Program-made: the position numbers and the translations under genes | The notes under the pieces: generated by a model | What the model was told of the DNA's origin: nothing | Seen by the model: the letters and a program-made list of their open reading frames with translations, nothing else | Databases searched by the model: none | DNA from: [Clostridium] aerotolerans DSM 5434 | GTDB taxonomy: Bacteria; Bacillota; Clostridia; Lachnospirales; Lachnospiraceae | Reading direction: 5' to 3' | Length of the DNA stretch: 64,000 nt | NCBI RefSeq assembly: GCF_000687555.1 | Contig: NZ_JHWJ01000018.1 | Coordinates: forward strand, 1 to 64,000 | Shown here: positions 54,581 to 63,123 of the stretch, one piece after another | Position numbering within the stretch: position 1 is the stretch's first letter | How the letters are laid out: every line of letters begins with the position of its first letter

Positions 54581-55222
54581 TTATTGTACTTCTCTCATAC
54601 TTTCCATCATTCTCTTTAATGTAATGTCTTTCCCATGTTCCATAATATAGAAATACACAGAATCATAGCTTAAAGCAGCTCTCACAAATTCTCTATCCAG
54701 TTCTGGCAAGATATCAACAAGACTTTTTTTACTCAGGGAATTGATATGTTTGATTAATTTAGTATCTTCCATCTTCCGGTCTGCATCTTCTACCGGATAT
54801 CCAATACCAAATGGTTCTTCAAATAATGCATTCATAGTACTTTGCAGATTAATTTCACCCGCCCAGCCAAAATTCAGCCCTAAGGGATATGAAACCACGT
54901 TTCCATCATTGATTCTTCCAAACAGGTAAGCATCGGAAGGGCTCTCAATATACCCACATAAAATTCCAGGAAGGCTGTTGCAGGCAAGCATCATTCCTTG
55001 TCCGGAAGAACACCCAGTCACAACAAAATCGATTGCTTTGCTCTCAATCAGCAAACTGATACATAATGCGATCTGAACATAGGAATAGGTTCTCTTTTCC
55101 TCTCCAAAGACTCCAAAATTGATTACCTCATGCTCTTTGCCCCTGACTGCCATCTTAACACTGTTTTCTAATATATTATTTTTATCACGCTGAGAACTGG
55201 CCTGTATAATTCCTATCTTCAT
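54581..55222 (-). CDS. RpiB/LacA/LacB-family sugar-phosphate isomerase
   Basis: A 213-aa protein of the RpiB fold: MKIGIIQASSQRDKN (nucleotide-like N-terminus), catalytic-loop region FVVTGCSSGQGMMLACNSLPGI (about 67-88, with the conserved Cys), and RINDGNVVSYPLGL. It is longer than classical RpiB (about 150 aa) by a C-terminal helical extension. These enzymes interconvert aldose and ketose phosphates. It lies behind an SDR dehydrogenase on the same strand, so it may act in the same hexonate pathway; substrate not known. Confidence 0.82.
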   Translation of the reverse strand: MKIGIIQASSQRDKNNILENSVKMAVRGKEHEVINFGVFGEEKRTYSYVQIALCISLLIESKAIDFVVTGCSSGQGMMLACNSLPGILCGYIESPSDAYLFGRINDGNVVSYPLGLNFGWAGEINLQSTMNALFEEPFGIGYPVEDADRKMEDTKLIKHINSLSKKSLVDILPELDREFVRAALSYDSVYFYIMEHGKDITLKRMMESMREVQ

Positions 55223-55407
55223 TGTGTAACTCCTATAGGTATCTATTTGGTGTTTTCTTTATGGTATCATTTATTTATGTAAAATTCCAGATTTCTTTTG
55301 CACGATTTTGTCAGGTCAGCTGCCTCGTTAGTATTAACTTTCCTTGAGCACGCCATTTGCTTTTCCTCGGTTGGTTTATTGATTATACGATGTAAACTTG
55401 TAAGCGC

Positions 55408-55439
55408 AAAAAAGCCTGGGACTTTTTACTGTCCCAGGC
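55408..55439 (-). terminator. Terminator of the SDR gene
   Basis: GCCTGGGAC (55414-55422) and GTCCCAGGC (55431-55439) pair perfectly; on the minus strand TTTTTTG follows. It begins 6 nt after the SDR stop, so the isomerase at 54581 is probably a separate transcript. Confidence 0.8.
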
Positions 55440-55445
55440 GAATAA

Positions 55446-56213
55446 TTAAATGGTTGTCCAGCCACCGTCAATCTGAAGCAGCTGTCCTGTTGTATAGGAA
55501 GAGGCGTCAGACGCAAAATAGATCAAAGCTCCGTCTAATTCGCCGTCACGTCCTGGCCTTCCCATAGGGCATAAGTTACAGATTGCATCATACATCTCTT
55601 TGTTTTCTAATACATCAGACGTCATTTCACTTGGGAAATAGGCAGGACCAATTGCATTTACAGTAACACCATGCTTGGCCCATTCATTGGCCAGTGATTT
55701 TGTCATCATCAGTACGGCCCCTTTTGTGGTAGCGTATGCAGAGATGGGGAATCCCGGCATGGCAACGGTGGAATGAATGGAACCCAGATTAATAATCCTA
55801 CCATATTTCTGAGCCACCATAATGCGCCCAACCTCACGGGCGAAGAAAAATACACCGTTAATGTTGGTATCCATCATTCGATGCCACATCTCATCCGTGG
55901 TATTCTCCGCCGCATCAGCCAGACCAAGGCCTGCGTTGTTTACCAGGATATCAATTCTGCCAAAATGCTCTTTAATGTCTGCCACTGTCTGAGTGATTTC
56001 TTCCGTCTTCGTAACATCGCATCCATGGGTATAACACCTTACTCCCAGATCTTCAATTTCCTTTTTTACCGCTTCCAAACGGTCCAGACGCCTGGCAACG
56101 ATTGCAACATTCACACCTTCTCTTGCCAGAGCAAGGGCAAACTGTCTCCCAAGTCCAGAAGAAGCCCCCGTAACAATAGCAAATTTTCCTTTTAAGTCAA
56201 ATAAACTGCTCAT
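55446..56213 (-). CDS. SDR-family oxidoreductase (gluconate 5-dehydrogenase type)
   Basis: A 255-aa short-chain dehydrogenase. NAD(P) motif TGASSGLGRQFA (15-26), VNNAGLGLAD (about 89-98), catalytic Ser/Tyr/Lys in GSIHSTVAMPGFPISAYATTKGAV (Y-x-x-x-K), and C-terminal GQLLQIDGGWTTI. The overall pattern fits gluconate 5-dehydrogenase/KduD-type enzymes that act on keto-sugar acids. Ribosome site GGAGGGTTTACG. Followed by a terminator. Confidence 0.88.
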   Translation of the reverse strand: MSSLFDLKGKFAIVTGASSGLGRQFALALAREGVNVAIVARRLDRLEAVKKEIEDLGVRCYTHGCDVTKTEEITQTVADIKEHFGRIDILVNNAGLGLADAAENTTDEMWHRMMDTNINGVFFFAREVGRIMVAQKYGRIINLGSIHSTVAMPGFPISAYATTKGAVLMMTKSLANEWAKHGVTVNAIGPAYFPSEMTSDVLENKEMYDAICNLCPMGRPGRDGELDGALIYFASDASSYTTGQLLQIDGGWTTI

Positions 56214-56250
56214 CGTAAACCCTCCTTTGATTATATATTATTAATCTCTG

Positions 56251-56748
56251 TTATGTCAGCTCGCGCTTCATCTGCTGCATATACAGAGACTTATTATCAA
56301 TCCCACGCATGGTAGCTAATATTCCATCTAAATGATCGTATTCGTGCTGTAACAGTTCCGATAGATCACCCTCCAGAAACATCTTCTGTGGTTTAAAATC
56401 CTGATCAAGGAATACCATCTCTGCACGTCGATAACGTTCCACCTTTACCATAAGACCGGGAAATGACATGCAATCATCAAGCAGCACATACGTCTCATCA
56501 TCCGGGAAGGTTAAGACTGGATTAATAAATACGTATGGCTGATCGGTAAACATATAAATCAGCCGTTTCTTAATCCCAATCTGAGGTGCCGCTACAGCAC
56601 GGCCTGCACCATATGATTTCCTATAATCCATAAGAGTGTCATGCAGATCTTGTACCCACTCCTCCAAAAAATGACGGTCCGAATCCACAATTTCTTCACT
56701 TAACTCGTACAATTGTGGATTTCCAAGCTTTAATATTTCTCTTATCAT
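56251..56748 (-). CDS. def: Divergent peptide deformylase
   Basis: A 165-aa metallo-hydrolase of the peptide deformylase family, which removes N-terminal formyl groups from new proteins. Motif 3 is intact (QHEYDHLDG, about 134-142). Motif 1 reads GAGRAVAAPQIG with two extra residues relative to GxGLAAPQ, and motif 2 reads DDCMSFPG instead of EGCLS, keeping the metal Cys but changing the preceding Glu. This is likely a secondary deformylase or a PDF-like protein with another substrate. It lies next to an unknown coiled-coil gene. Confidence 0.85.
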   Translation of the reverse strand: MIREILKLGNPQLYELSEEIVDSDRHFLEEWVQDLHDTLMDYRKSYGAGRAVAAPQIGIKKRLIYMFTDQPYVFINPVLTFPDDETYVLLDDCMSFPGLMVKVERYRRAEMVFLDQDFKPQKMFLEGDLSELLQHEYDHLDGILATMRGIDNKSLYMQQMKRELT

Positions 56749-56788
56749 TGATATTTCCCCTCTTCATGAAAGCTTACATCAAACGTCC

Positions 56789-57730
56789 TTACATCTTCAC
56801 GCCCTTAATCAGGACATTCAGATTCATTCTTTCACGCTCCAGCTCTGCCTTGCTGGAAGTATCTATGGTTCTTAAATGGCTTAAGACACTTTCAATCTGT
56901 TTCTTTGTATTTTGCACCTGAGACAGAGACTCATTAATCCGATTTAACACCGCCCAATCTGCAAATAAACCGTCAAAGAAATAATCTGCAAAGCCTAAAA
57001 ACCCATCAATACTGACCTGTACATCTGCATTAATTTTTACATCAGTCAGCTCAGTCTTAAACCGGCGCAGCTGTATCTGCAAATCTTCCACCTGATTCTG
57101 TGCTTCATCAAGATGACTGTGCTTTGCCATACCTGATATCAGTCCACCTCCCATTAAATCCCATGTCCCCCAGCTCTTTGCACTATCGATGTTAGAAAGA
57201 ATCCGGTTCGTAATGACGAGGGCTTTCTCTCCGGCAGAAAGAGCCTCTTCTATTTCCTTCCTTTGGCTTTCTATAAACGAAATGCGTTTCTCCGTCTCAA
57301 AGATTTCCACCGCCTCCTGAGATCCGGTGGATTTAATTGCTTCTGCCTTACTCTTTAACATTTTCTCATACTGTTTTTCACTGGCCCCTAACAATCTTAA
57401 CTCCGTTTCGATTCGGGCAATATCTTCCTCCACAGCAGAAAGCTCGCGAGAAGCCACATCGTATTTCACCTTGGCAGCATATGCTTCCTCCCGTTCCTTA
57501 TCAAGCTTCTCTTCCTTTTTTCCTATGATCGCATAGAAAAAAGAGGATAGGCTGCCGCCCTCCAGCTGATCAACATCCTTTTGCTGTTCTAATTTGCTTT
57601 TCTTAAGCTCATATACTTTCGCACTCAGCTCCTCACGTTGTATATATAATTGCTTCAGCTTGGTCTCCTCATGATTCTTTCGTGCCATTTGCTGTTGGAG
57701 AAGCTGTAATTGTTCATCATAATATGCCAT
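56789..57730 (-). CDS. Coiled-coil protein of unknown function
   Basis: A 313-aa soluble protein, mostly heptad-rich coiled coil: about 1-55 (QLQLLQQQMARKNHEETKLK), 75-160 and 215-310, interrupted by a Gly-rich segment (WGTWDLMGGGLISGMAKHSHLDEA, about 188-211) and a hydrophobic stretch FLGFADYFFDGLFADWAVL. There is no signal peptide or clear membrane anchor, so it is presumably cytoplasmic, perhaps membrane-associated. I do not recognise a family. It is 40 nt upstream of the deformylase gene on the same strand. Confidence 0.65.
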   Translation of the reverse strand: MAYYDEQLQLLQQQMARKNHEETKLKQLYIQREELSAKVYELKKSKLEQQKDVDQLEGGSLSSFFYAIIGKKEEKLDKEREEAYAAKVKYDVASRELSAVEEDIARIETELRLLGASEKQYEKMLKSKAEAIKSTGSQEAVEIFETEKRISFIESQRKEIEEALSAGEKALVITNRILSNIDSAKSWGTWDLMGGGLISGMAKHSHLDEAQNQVEDLQIQLRRFKTELTDVKINADVQVSIDGFLGFADYFFDGLFADWAVLNRINESLSQVQNTKKQIESVLSHLRTIDTSSKAELERERMNLNVLIKGVKM

Positions 57731-57794
57731 ATGGAAATCCTCTCTTTCTCTATATCCGTCCCATCAACTTCGTCATGATGTCTATTTTACTATA

Positions 57795-58313
57795 TTAAAT
57801 ATAACGCCGAACTTTATCCATGTAACTTATATACTCTTGCCCGAATTTCTCTATACACCATCTTTCTTCCGATCGAATAATCCAGTGTCCTGATACCTGA
57901 AATACCACTAGGCCTGCAAATAAGAGCCAAGACTGGGTGAGCACGCAGCAGCCAAAGAACAATACAAAATACCCTACATACATTGGATTACGTGAAACTT
58001 GATAAAACCCATTCATGTTGATACCATTCTCCCCTGGTTTTGCAAAATCTAAGACCGACACAAGGCACAACAACAATCCTAAGGCATAAATCACCAAGCC
58101 TATGTAAAACCAGTAAGAATCCGTCTTAATCCTAAGAAAACAAAGATACACAAAAATGAAAATGTTTGATACCTGATAAAACCAAAGTGCCACCTTCTCC
58201 TTGCCAATGGCCGGAGCAAAAAAAGCCGCACGTCTTAAGGCATTTTCATTCAGTAAACGTAAAACTCCAAATCTTATCAATAAAAGTGGTACTATACAAA
58301 AAAATCCATTCAT
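57795..58313 (-). CDS. Isoprenylcysteine-methyltransferase-like membrane protein
   Basis: A 172-aa integral membrane protein with four or five segments. The C-terminal half contains YQVSRNPMYVGYFVLFFG and EERWCIEKFGQEYISYMDKVRRYI, the pattern of the ICMT/PEMT superfamily (phospholipid or isoprenylcysteine methyltransferases). In bacteria the substrates of these small proteins are mostly unknown. It is upstream of the coiled-coil gene by about 65 nt. Confidence 0.8.
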   Translation of the reverse strand: MNGFFCIVPLLLIRFGVLRLLNENALRRAAFFAPAIGKEKVALWFYQVSNIFIFVYLCFLRIKTDSYWFYIGLVIYALGLLLCLVSVLDFAKPGENGINMNGFYQVSRNPMYVGYFVLFFGCCVLTQSWLLFAGLVVFQVSGHWIIRSEERWCIEKFGQEYISYMDKVRRYI

Positions 58314-58659
58314 GCACCATCACCTCAAATATTTTATTTTACTATCATTTTAACATTTTTCCATATATAATCAACCATCTGCACAGAACAATCCTGCGAA
58401 ACAAAATATTTATTACTGATAAATAATTTCAATTATATATTTTATTATGTTTTTTAATTATATTAATATAAATAATCTCTCATTAAGGCTAATTTTACCA
58501 AAATACGAAATATTTCTCTTTACAAAATTGCTTTAGTACTATACCATATAGGCGTAATATGTTTATATCCTAAGAAGCTATAAAAAAGTTGATTGTTTCA
58601 AGTTGGATATTTACTATATCATAAATACATTACAACATTACTTTAAGGGAGAAATACTT
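58314..58659. other. AT-rich promoter region of the repeat protein gene
   Basis: Intergenic between the divergent membrane protein and the cell-wall-binding-repeat gene. A possible promoter is TTTACA (58519-58524), 17 nt, TACCAT (58542-58547). Nothing else recognisable. Confidence 0.4.
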
Positions 58660-60243
58660 GTGAACAAGCATTGGACTAAAAACACCTTTATGATTATGAC
58701 GGCGGCCACATTAACCATAAATTCTGCTATGGTTTCTAATGCAAGTGGCTGGACCGAGACAGAGAACGGCTGGCATTACGAAGAAAATGGTGGGTACATA
58801 ACATCTGCATGGAAGAAGGGGCAAAACGGCTTTTATTATCTTGATGATACCGGAAAGCTTAAGACTGCTTCCTGGATCACAGATGGAGACAAGAACTATT
58901 ATGTAGATTCAGAAGGTCTCCGGGTTAAAAACACCTGGATTTATACTCAGTCCTGGGATGATTCTACAGATACCAACCAATATTGGTATTATTTTGACCA
59001 AAACGGCGAAATGATGACCGGAAAGCAGCAAATCGGGGATAAAAAATACTTTTTCTCCAGTACCGGTGAAATGATGACCGGCTGGATCACATTTACAGAT
59101 AATGAAGCAGAGTACTTAACAGACGAAATAACCAGCAATAATACTTATTACTGCCTGGAGGACGGAAGCAGAGCAAGCGGCTGGCTTAAGCTGGAAGCTC
59201 CTGACGATGAGGACAATTCCGGAAAAGAATACTGGTACAATTTTAAGAGCTCTGGAGTTATCCGAAGAAACGCGAAAGCCACCATTGGTGATCATGAATT
59301 CTGTTTCGATGAACAGGGCCGAATGATCGAGGGCTGGGCCTATAAAACGGCAGATACCGATACTTATGTAAGGGTTGACGAAGACACGGAGAAAGCACTT
59401 TTAGACACCTATAACGCAGACGCAAGCAGGTATTACTATTGCGGCGAGGAAGACTTAGGAGTCATTCAAAAAGACATATGGCTATCCATCGTACCACCTG
59501 GATTAAACGGAGATCCTGACGAAGATGCCACCTGGTATTACTTTGATAAACGTGGCAAAATGATGACCGCGACCAAAGCCACCGCTTCAGAAGCCACACC
59601 ATCCAATGCAAGCCGTATGACCGATGTAAGATGGGTCGATACGAAAGGAAAATATGGATTAGAGGGGGGCGACGATGATCTGCACCATGCCCGCCTTCAA
59701 AAAGTTAATAACACCTATTATCTTTTCGACTCTAAGGGTGAAATCATTGATGGCCTGGTTTACATTTACAATAAAGATGGGTCCTTCCAGTTAAAAGAAG
59801 GCTACTATTATTTCGGCTCTAACTCATCAAGATCAACAGGAAAAGTAAAACTTGTAAATGACGCTACAGATTACCATTACTATTTCTCCAAAAAGAGAGA
59901 AAATGGTTATTCCGAAGGTCAGGGCGTCACTGGAGTATATGAAGGAAAGTTATATTATAAGGGACTTGCAGTCACAGCAGATGAAGATACCAAATATAAA
60001 TTAATTTATATCCCAGAGTTAGCCAAAGCTAACGGAACTGGACTATATGTTGTAGATGAAAATGGAAAAGTCAAAACAAGCGGCCTGACTTCTGAGATGT
60101 ATGACGGGACTAAATTCAGAGTTAAAAAACAAGGTTCCAGTTACCGAGTGTTCCGTGTAGATGTAGATACCAAGGAAGAGACAGAACTGGGTCAGGATGA
60201 CGCTGAGCTCACTCTGGATTTTAGCGAACCTGAACTTGTTTAA
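58660..60243 (+). CDS. Secreted choline/glucan-binding-repeat protein
   Basis: A 527-aa exported protein with a signal peptide (ends near VSNASG) followed by repeated aromatic modules of the cell-wall-binding type: GWHYEENGGYITSAWKKGQN, GFYYLDDTGKLKTASWITDGD, YYVDSEGLRVKNTWI and about ten more degenerate ones to the C-terminus. Such repeats bind choline or glucan on cell-wall polymers. No catalytic domain is visible, unlike lysins or glucosyltransferases, so it may be a pure adhesin or scaffold. Start is GTG 58660, set by AAGGGAGAAATACTT; the frame extends to 58603 without a ribosome site. Contains a Thr/Ser/Ala-rich insert near ATKATASEATPSNAS. Confidence 0.85.
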   Translation: MNKHWTKNTFMIMTAATLTINSAMVSNASGWTETENGWHYEENGGYITSAWKKGQNGFYYLDDTGKLKTASWITDGDKNYYVDSEGLRVKNTWIYTQSWDDSTDTNQYWYYFDQNGEMMTGKQQIGDKKYFFSSTGEMMTGWITFTDNEAEYLTDEITSNNTYYCLEDGSRASGWLKLEAPDDEDNSGKEYWYNFKSSGVIRRNAKATIGDHEFCFDEQGRMIEGWAYKTADTDTYVRVDEDTEKALLDTYNADASRYYYCGEEDLGVIQKDIWLSIVPPGLNGDPDEDATWYYFDKRGKMMTATKATASEATPSNASRMTDVRWVDTKGKYGLEGGDDDLHHARLQKVNNTYYLFDSKGEIIDGLVYIYNKDGSFQLKEGYYYFGSNSSRSTGKVKLVNDATDYHYYFSKKRENGYSEGQGVTGVYEGKLYYKGLAVTADEDTKYKLIYIPELAKANGTGLYVVDENGKVKTSGLTSEMYDGTKFRVKKQGSSYRVFRVDVDTKEETELGQDDAELTLDFSEPELV

Positions 60244-60287
60244 TTGATTGATATACTGGCAAACGATGATTTGTCTTGATCATGACC

Positions 60288-60326
60288 GGGCTGGAGGCTT
60301 CTATAAGAAGTATTCAGCCCTTTCTT
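60288..60326 (+). terminator. Terminator of the repeat-protein gene
   Basis: GGGCTG (60288-60293) and CAGCCC (60315-60320) with a further GCTTCT/AGAAGT pairing inside, followed by TTTCTT. Confidence 0.6.
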
Positions 60327-60368
60327 ATGAAAATCAGGAAAATAAATTACTTTTTTATATACCCATTA

Positions 60369-61100
60369 CTAAAATTTTGCAATGATCTGATTCAAACGAT
60401 TTTTAACATCTGTATCAAAAACACCACCATGGTAGCAAATAATCGTTTCTATATCATAACCTTCCAATTTACGAACGGACTCTTTTGCCTCTTCCATATT
60501 TAAAGCATATTGCGGTAAAGCCATATAAAGCTTTCCATTTACAATAACGAGGGCATCACCTGTAATCAGCACTTTTTCTTTTTTAACATATAAAGAGATA
60601 TGGCCAGGCATATGACCCTTCGTGTCAACCACCTCAATACCACCGCAGTAAGGAAGTATTGCACCCGTTTCTATTACAGTAACATCATCCACCGGTTTCA
60701 CAGAGGCTATAAGCTTTTGGAACTCCTTACCGTACTCCTTTTTATCTTCCGGCAGCGTATCCTGGAGGTCTTCGGCCTGCTGTAAACGAAGGGATTTGCA
60801 TTTTCCCGTAATATAGGGAGCTTGTTCTTTTGAACACAAAACTTCAATTTTGGGATATTGCTGAGTTATTTCATGTAATGCACCCATATGATCATGATCA
60901 TGGTGTGTGATAATTATCTTCGTTAACATACTTAAAGAAAAACCAAGCTTTTGCATGGCCTCCTCTAACTTTGACATAGTATCCGGATAACTGCAGTCAA
61001 CTAAAATCAATTCATTCTCATCTTTTAAAAGTACCGGGTATATGATATTTTCTGTTTCCCCTCTATGAAACGTTAACGGCAATAAATATATATCATTCAT
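60369..61100 (-). CDS. MBL-fold metallohydrolase
   Basis: A 243-aa metallo-beta-lactamase-fold hydrolase. The metal loop is HHDHDH (66-71, in IITHHDHDHMGAL), of the HxDxDH kind seen in YflN-like proteins rather than strict HxHxDH. Further ligands are the His in TKGHMPGHISLYV and Asp in VLITGDALVIV and a C-terminal His in IICYHGGVFD. Substrate unknown. It appears monocistronic, with GGAGTATATAAA upstream. Confidence 0.88.
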   Translation of the reverse strand: MNDIYLLPLTFHRGETENIIYPVLLKDENELILVDCSYPDTMSKLEEAMQKLGFSLSMLTKIIITHHDHDHMGALHEITQQYPKIEVLCSKEQAPYITGKCKSLRLQQAEDLQDTLPEDKKEYGKEFQKLIASVKPVDDVTVIETGAILPYCGGIEVVDTKGHMPGHISLYVKKEKVLITGDALVIVNGKLYMALPQYALNMEEAKESVRKLEGYDIETIICYHGGVFDTDVKNRLNQIIAKF

Positions 61101-61199
61101 TTTATATACTCCTTTTCTTTCTTTATGTATAGTCTTTATTTATGTTTATCAAAGAGTTATTCTAAATATATTAGGAACCAGTCTTGCCTCTAAAATTAC

Positions 61200-61805
61200 T
61201 TATTTAGAGCTGCACCGTTTTAACTGTTTCCTCATGACCAGTCCCTGCTCTGCCTCTGCAGAAACATAAAATCCCATTTTCTGATACATCTCAAAATGGC
61301 CTCCGAAATTCGAAGATTGGTAACTGGATTCTTTGTATGGGTATACTTCTACAAAATCGAATCCATCTTGAGCGGCATCCTTACAAGCACGTTCCAATAA
61401 CTGGGTAGCAATGCCCTGCCGTTTCATATCTGGTGCAATCATAAAACAAAAAATAGATTTTACCTTTACGTCCGAGCCAGGCTCCTCTAAAGGCACATAA
61501 TCCATAAATCTTTGCCAACTTGCACATTTCAAGCAATCTGACTTTGTATTAGCATTACACCAGCCAACCACCCTATCACCATGATAGGCAAGATAACCTT
61601 GAACGTTATTGCCTTTGACATATTCATAGGCACACTCTCTGCGATTCTTTGCGGTTGAAAGATCTTTCTTCTTATAATCTTCGTTACTCCAGCAGACACA
61701 ATAACATTTATTTTCATCTACATTATCATCATGTGGTGTAACATCAAAAAAATGAACATAATCTTCTGCCAGATCTGGCGTCAGTTCGCGTATTTCAATA
61801 CTCAT
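61200..61805 (-). CDS. GNAT-family N-acetyltransferase
   Basis: A 201-aa acetyltransferase. The acetyl-CoA loop is MIAPDMKRQGIATQLLERACKDA (about 118-140; Q/R-x-x-G-x-A), followed by FVEVYPY and MYQKMGFYV. N-terminal part has a Cys-rich stretch (ENKCYCVCWSNEDY, then SDCLKCASW), a variant seen in some clostridial GNATs. Substrate unknown. Ribosome site GGGGGTAAACA before ATG 61805. Confidence 0.87.
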   Translation of the reverse strand: MSIEIRELTPDLAEDYVHFFDVTPHDDNVDENKCYCVCWSNEDYKKKDLSTAKNRRECAYEYVKGNNVQGYLAYHGDRVVGWCNANTKSDCLKCASWQRFMDYVPLEEPGSDVKVKSIFCFMIAPDMKRQGIATQLLERACKDAAQDGFDFVEVYPYKESSYQSSNFGGHFEMYQKMGFYVSAEAEQGLVMRKQLKRCSSK

Positions 61806-61888
61806 TGTTTACCCCCATTATATATCATTTATTTTAAAATATTTTTCTCATTCATAGCAAATAAAGATAAATACCCAAAGACTAAATA

Positions 61889-62302
61889 TTAAAAATCACA
61901 CATCAGCTCCCAATGAACTCCAAAACGATCCCTGACACTGCCTATAATCACCATATAAGGCGGTCTTTCCAGTGGCTTTATTACCTCTCCACCCTCACTA
62001 AGTATGGGAAAGGCATTTTCAACCTCCTCTGCAGTATCAAACCCAATAATATGTTTCACCTTTTTCGCTAGATTCACATCCTCATCGCTGGACAAATCGC
62101 TCAGCCTTACCTCTTGTTCATCAAACATGATTTCGGAATGGTAAACCAGCGAATCCTTAGACGAATCTGCTTGCTCCCAGCCATTTTTCACAGCATCGGA
62201 ATAATGTATCAAATTCTTTACCCTACACCCAAAGGCCCGCTTGTATACCTCCAAGGCTTCTTCCGACTCTCCAGAAAAACATAATTGTTGAATGAATTTC
62301 AT
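61889..62302 (-). CDS. VOC-fold PhnB-like protein
   Basis: A 137-aa glyoxalase-fold protein of the PhnB/3-demethylubiquinone-methyltransferase-like group: FIQQLCFSGESEEALEVYKRAFGC at the N-terminus, LVYHSEIMFDEQEVRLSD in the middle, and VRDRFGVHWELMCDF at the end, the family signature. No catalytic role can be assigned. Upstream are a TetR gene on the same strand and a GNAT gene behind it. Confidence 0.85.
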   Translation of the reverse strand: MKFIQQLCFSGESEEALEVYKRAFGCRVKNLIHYSDAVKNGWEQADSSKDSLVYHSEIMFDEQEVRLSDLSSDEDVNLAKKVKHIIGFDTAEEVENAFPILSEGGEVIKPLERPPYMVIIGSVRDRFGVHWELMCDF

Positions 62303-62397
62303 ATGAACCCCCTTAAATATATGTCTTACAGTTTATGTGTTTCTCTTCCCAATTTCCTGTCACATACAGTCCGACTGCAATGGATACCTCCCATTAT

Positions 62398-62967
62398 TTA
62401 TATAGATGTATACTCAAATACCTCATCTAGCTTCATAAAAAGCTGGGTATGCTTTGTCAATTCCTCATATCCCTTATTTTTCAGGCACCATTTCATAGCC
62501 GTCAGAACAAGTGAAGCATATAAATTTGACAAATAATCTAATATCTCTGGTGATTGCTTATTCTTTAACTTTTGGCTTTCATAAAAACTCTTCTGTAAAA
62601 AGTCCGACATGTCTTCATATAAATGAATGGAGTCTGTATGAATGGTAAAGAGGGCCAGAATCTCCTCACTCCTATCTTCCAAGACCTGATACAAAGGCTT
62701 GATAACCATAAAGGCGTCTTCCACCGTATCGCAATCAAGCCGGTCTATCACGCCAGATTTCAGTGTATCTAATATCTCGCTGCAAAGAGCTTCAGCGAGC
62801 TGATATTTATCCGTGTAATGCTTATAAAAGGTAGAACGGTTTATAAGTGCACGATCAAGAATATCCTGAATGGTTATTTTATGAAAGTCCTTTTCCATTA
62901 ACAAGGACAGAAAAACGTTCTCAATGTTTTTTCTGGTCTTTATAACACGCAAGTCATTCTGATTCAT
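62398..62967 (-). CDS. TetR-family transcriptional regulator
   Basis: A 189-aa TetR regulator with HTH at about 10-55 (ITIQDILDRALINRSTFYKHYTDKYQLAEAL) and a helical ligand domain after it (TetR_C-like, with CLKNKGYEELTKHTQ near the end). It is divergent from the HXXEE membrane protein gene; an imperfect inverted repeat (63046-63078) overlaps the neighbour's promoter, so it probably represses that gene. Confidence 0.9.
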   Translation of the reverse strand: MNQNDLRVIKTRKNIENVFLSLLMEKDFHKITIQDILDRALINRSTFYKHYTDKYQLAEALCSEILDTLKSGVIDRLDCDTVEDAFMVIKPLYQVLEDRSEEILALFTIHTDSIHLYEDMSDFLQKSFYESQKLKNKQSPEILDYLSNLYASLVLTAMKWCLKNKGYEELTKHTQLFMKLDEVFEYTSI

Positions 62968-63045
62968 ATTTATCTTCTCCCTTTGATTATTTTAAAACTT
63001 CTTTTGCAGATAAGCAACACTATATCCTTTTTTGTAGCTTATATT

Positions 63046-63078
63046 AATAATTAGTCAAATTCTGTTGATTGAATTATT
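63046..63078. promoter_or_regulatory. Imperfect inverted repeat, candidate TetR operator
   Basis: AATAATT and AATTATT with internal TCAA/TTGA pairs form an interrupted inverted repeat over the -35 region of the HXXEE gene promoter. Confidence 0.45.
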
Positions 63079-63096
63079 TCGCCTAATATCTATAAT
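63069..63096 (+). promoter_or_regulatory. Promoter of the HXXEE gene
   Basis: TTGAAT (63069-63074), 16-nt spacer, perfect TATAAT (63091-63096), overlapping the TetR-type inverted repeat. Confidence 0.55.
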
Positions 63097-63123
63097 TATA
63101 AATAAAAAAGGAGTGATAAAATT

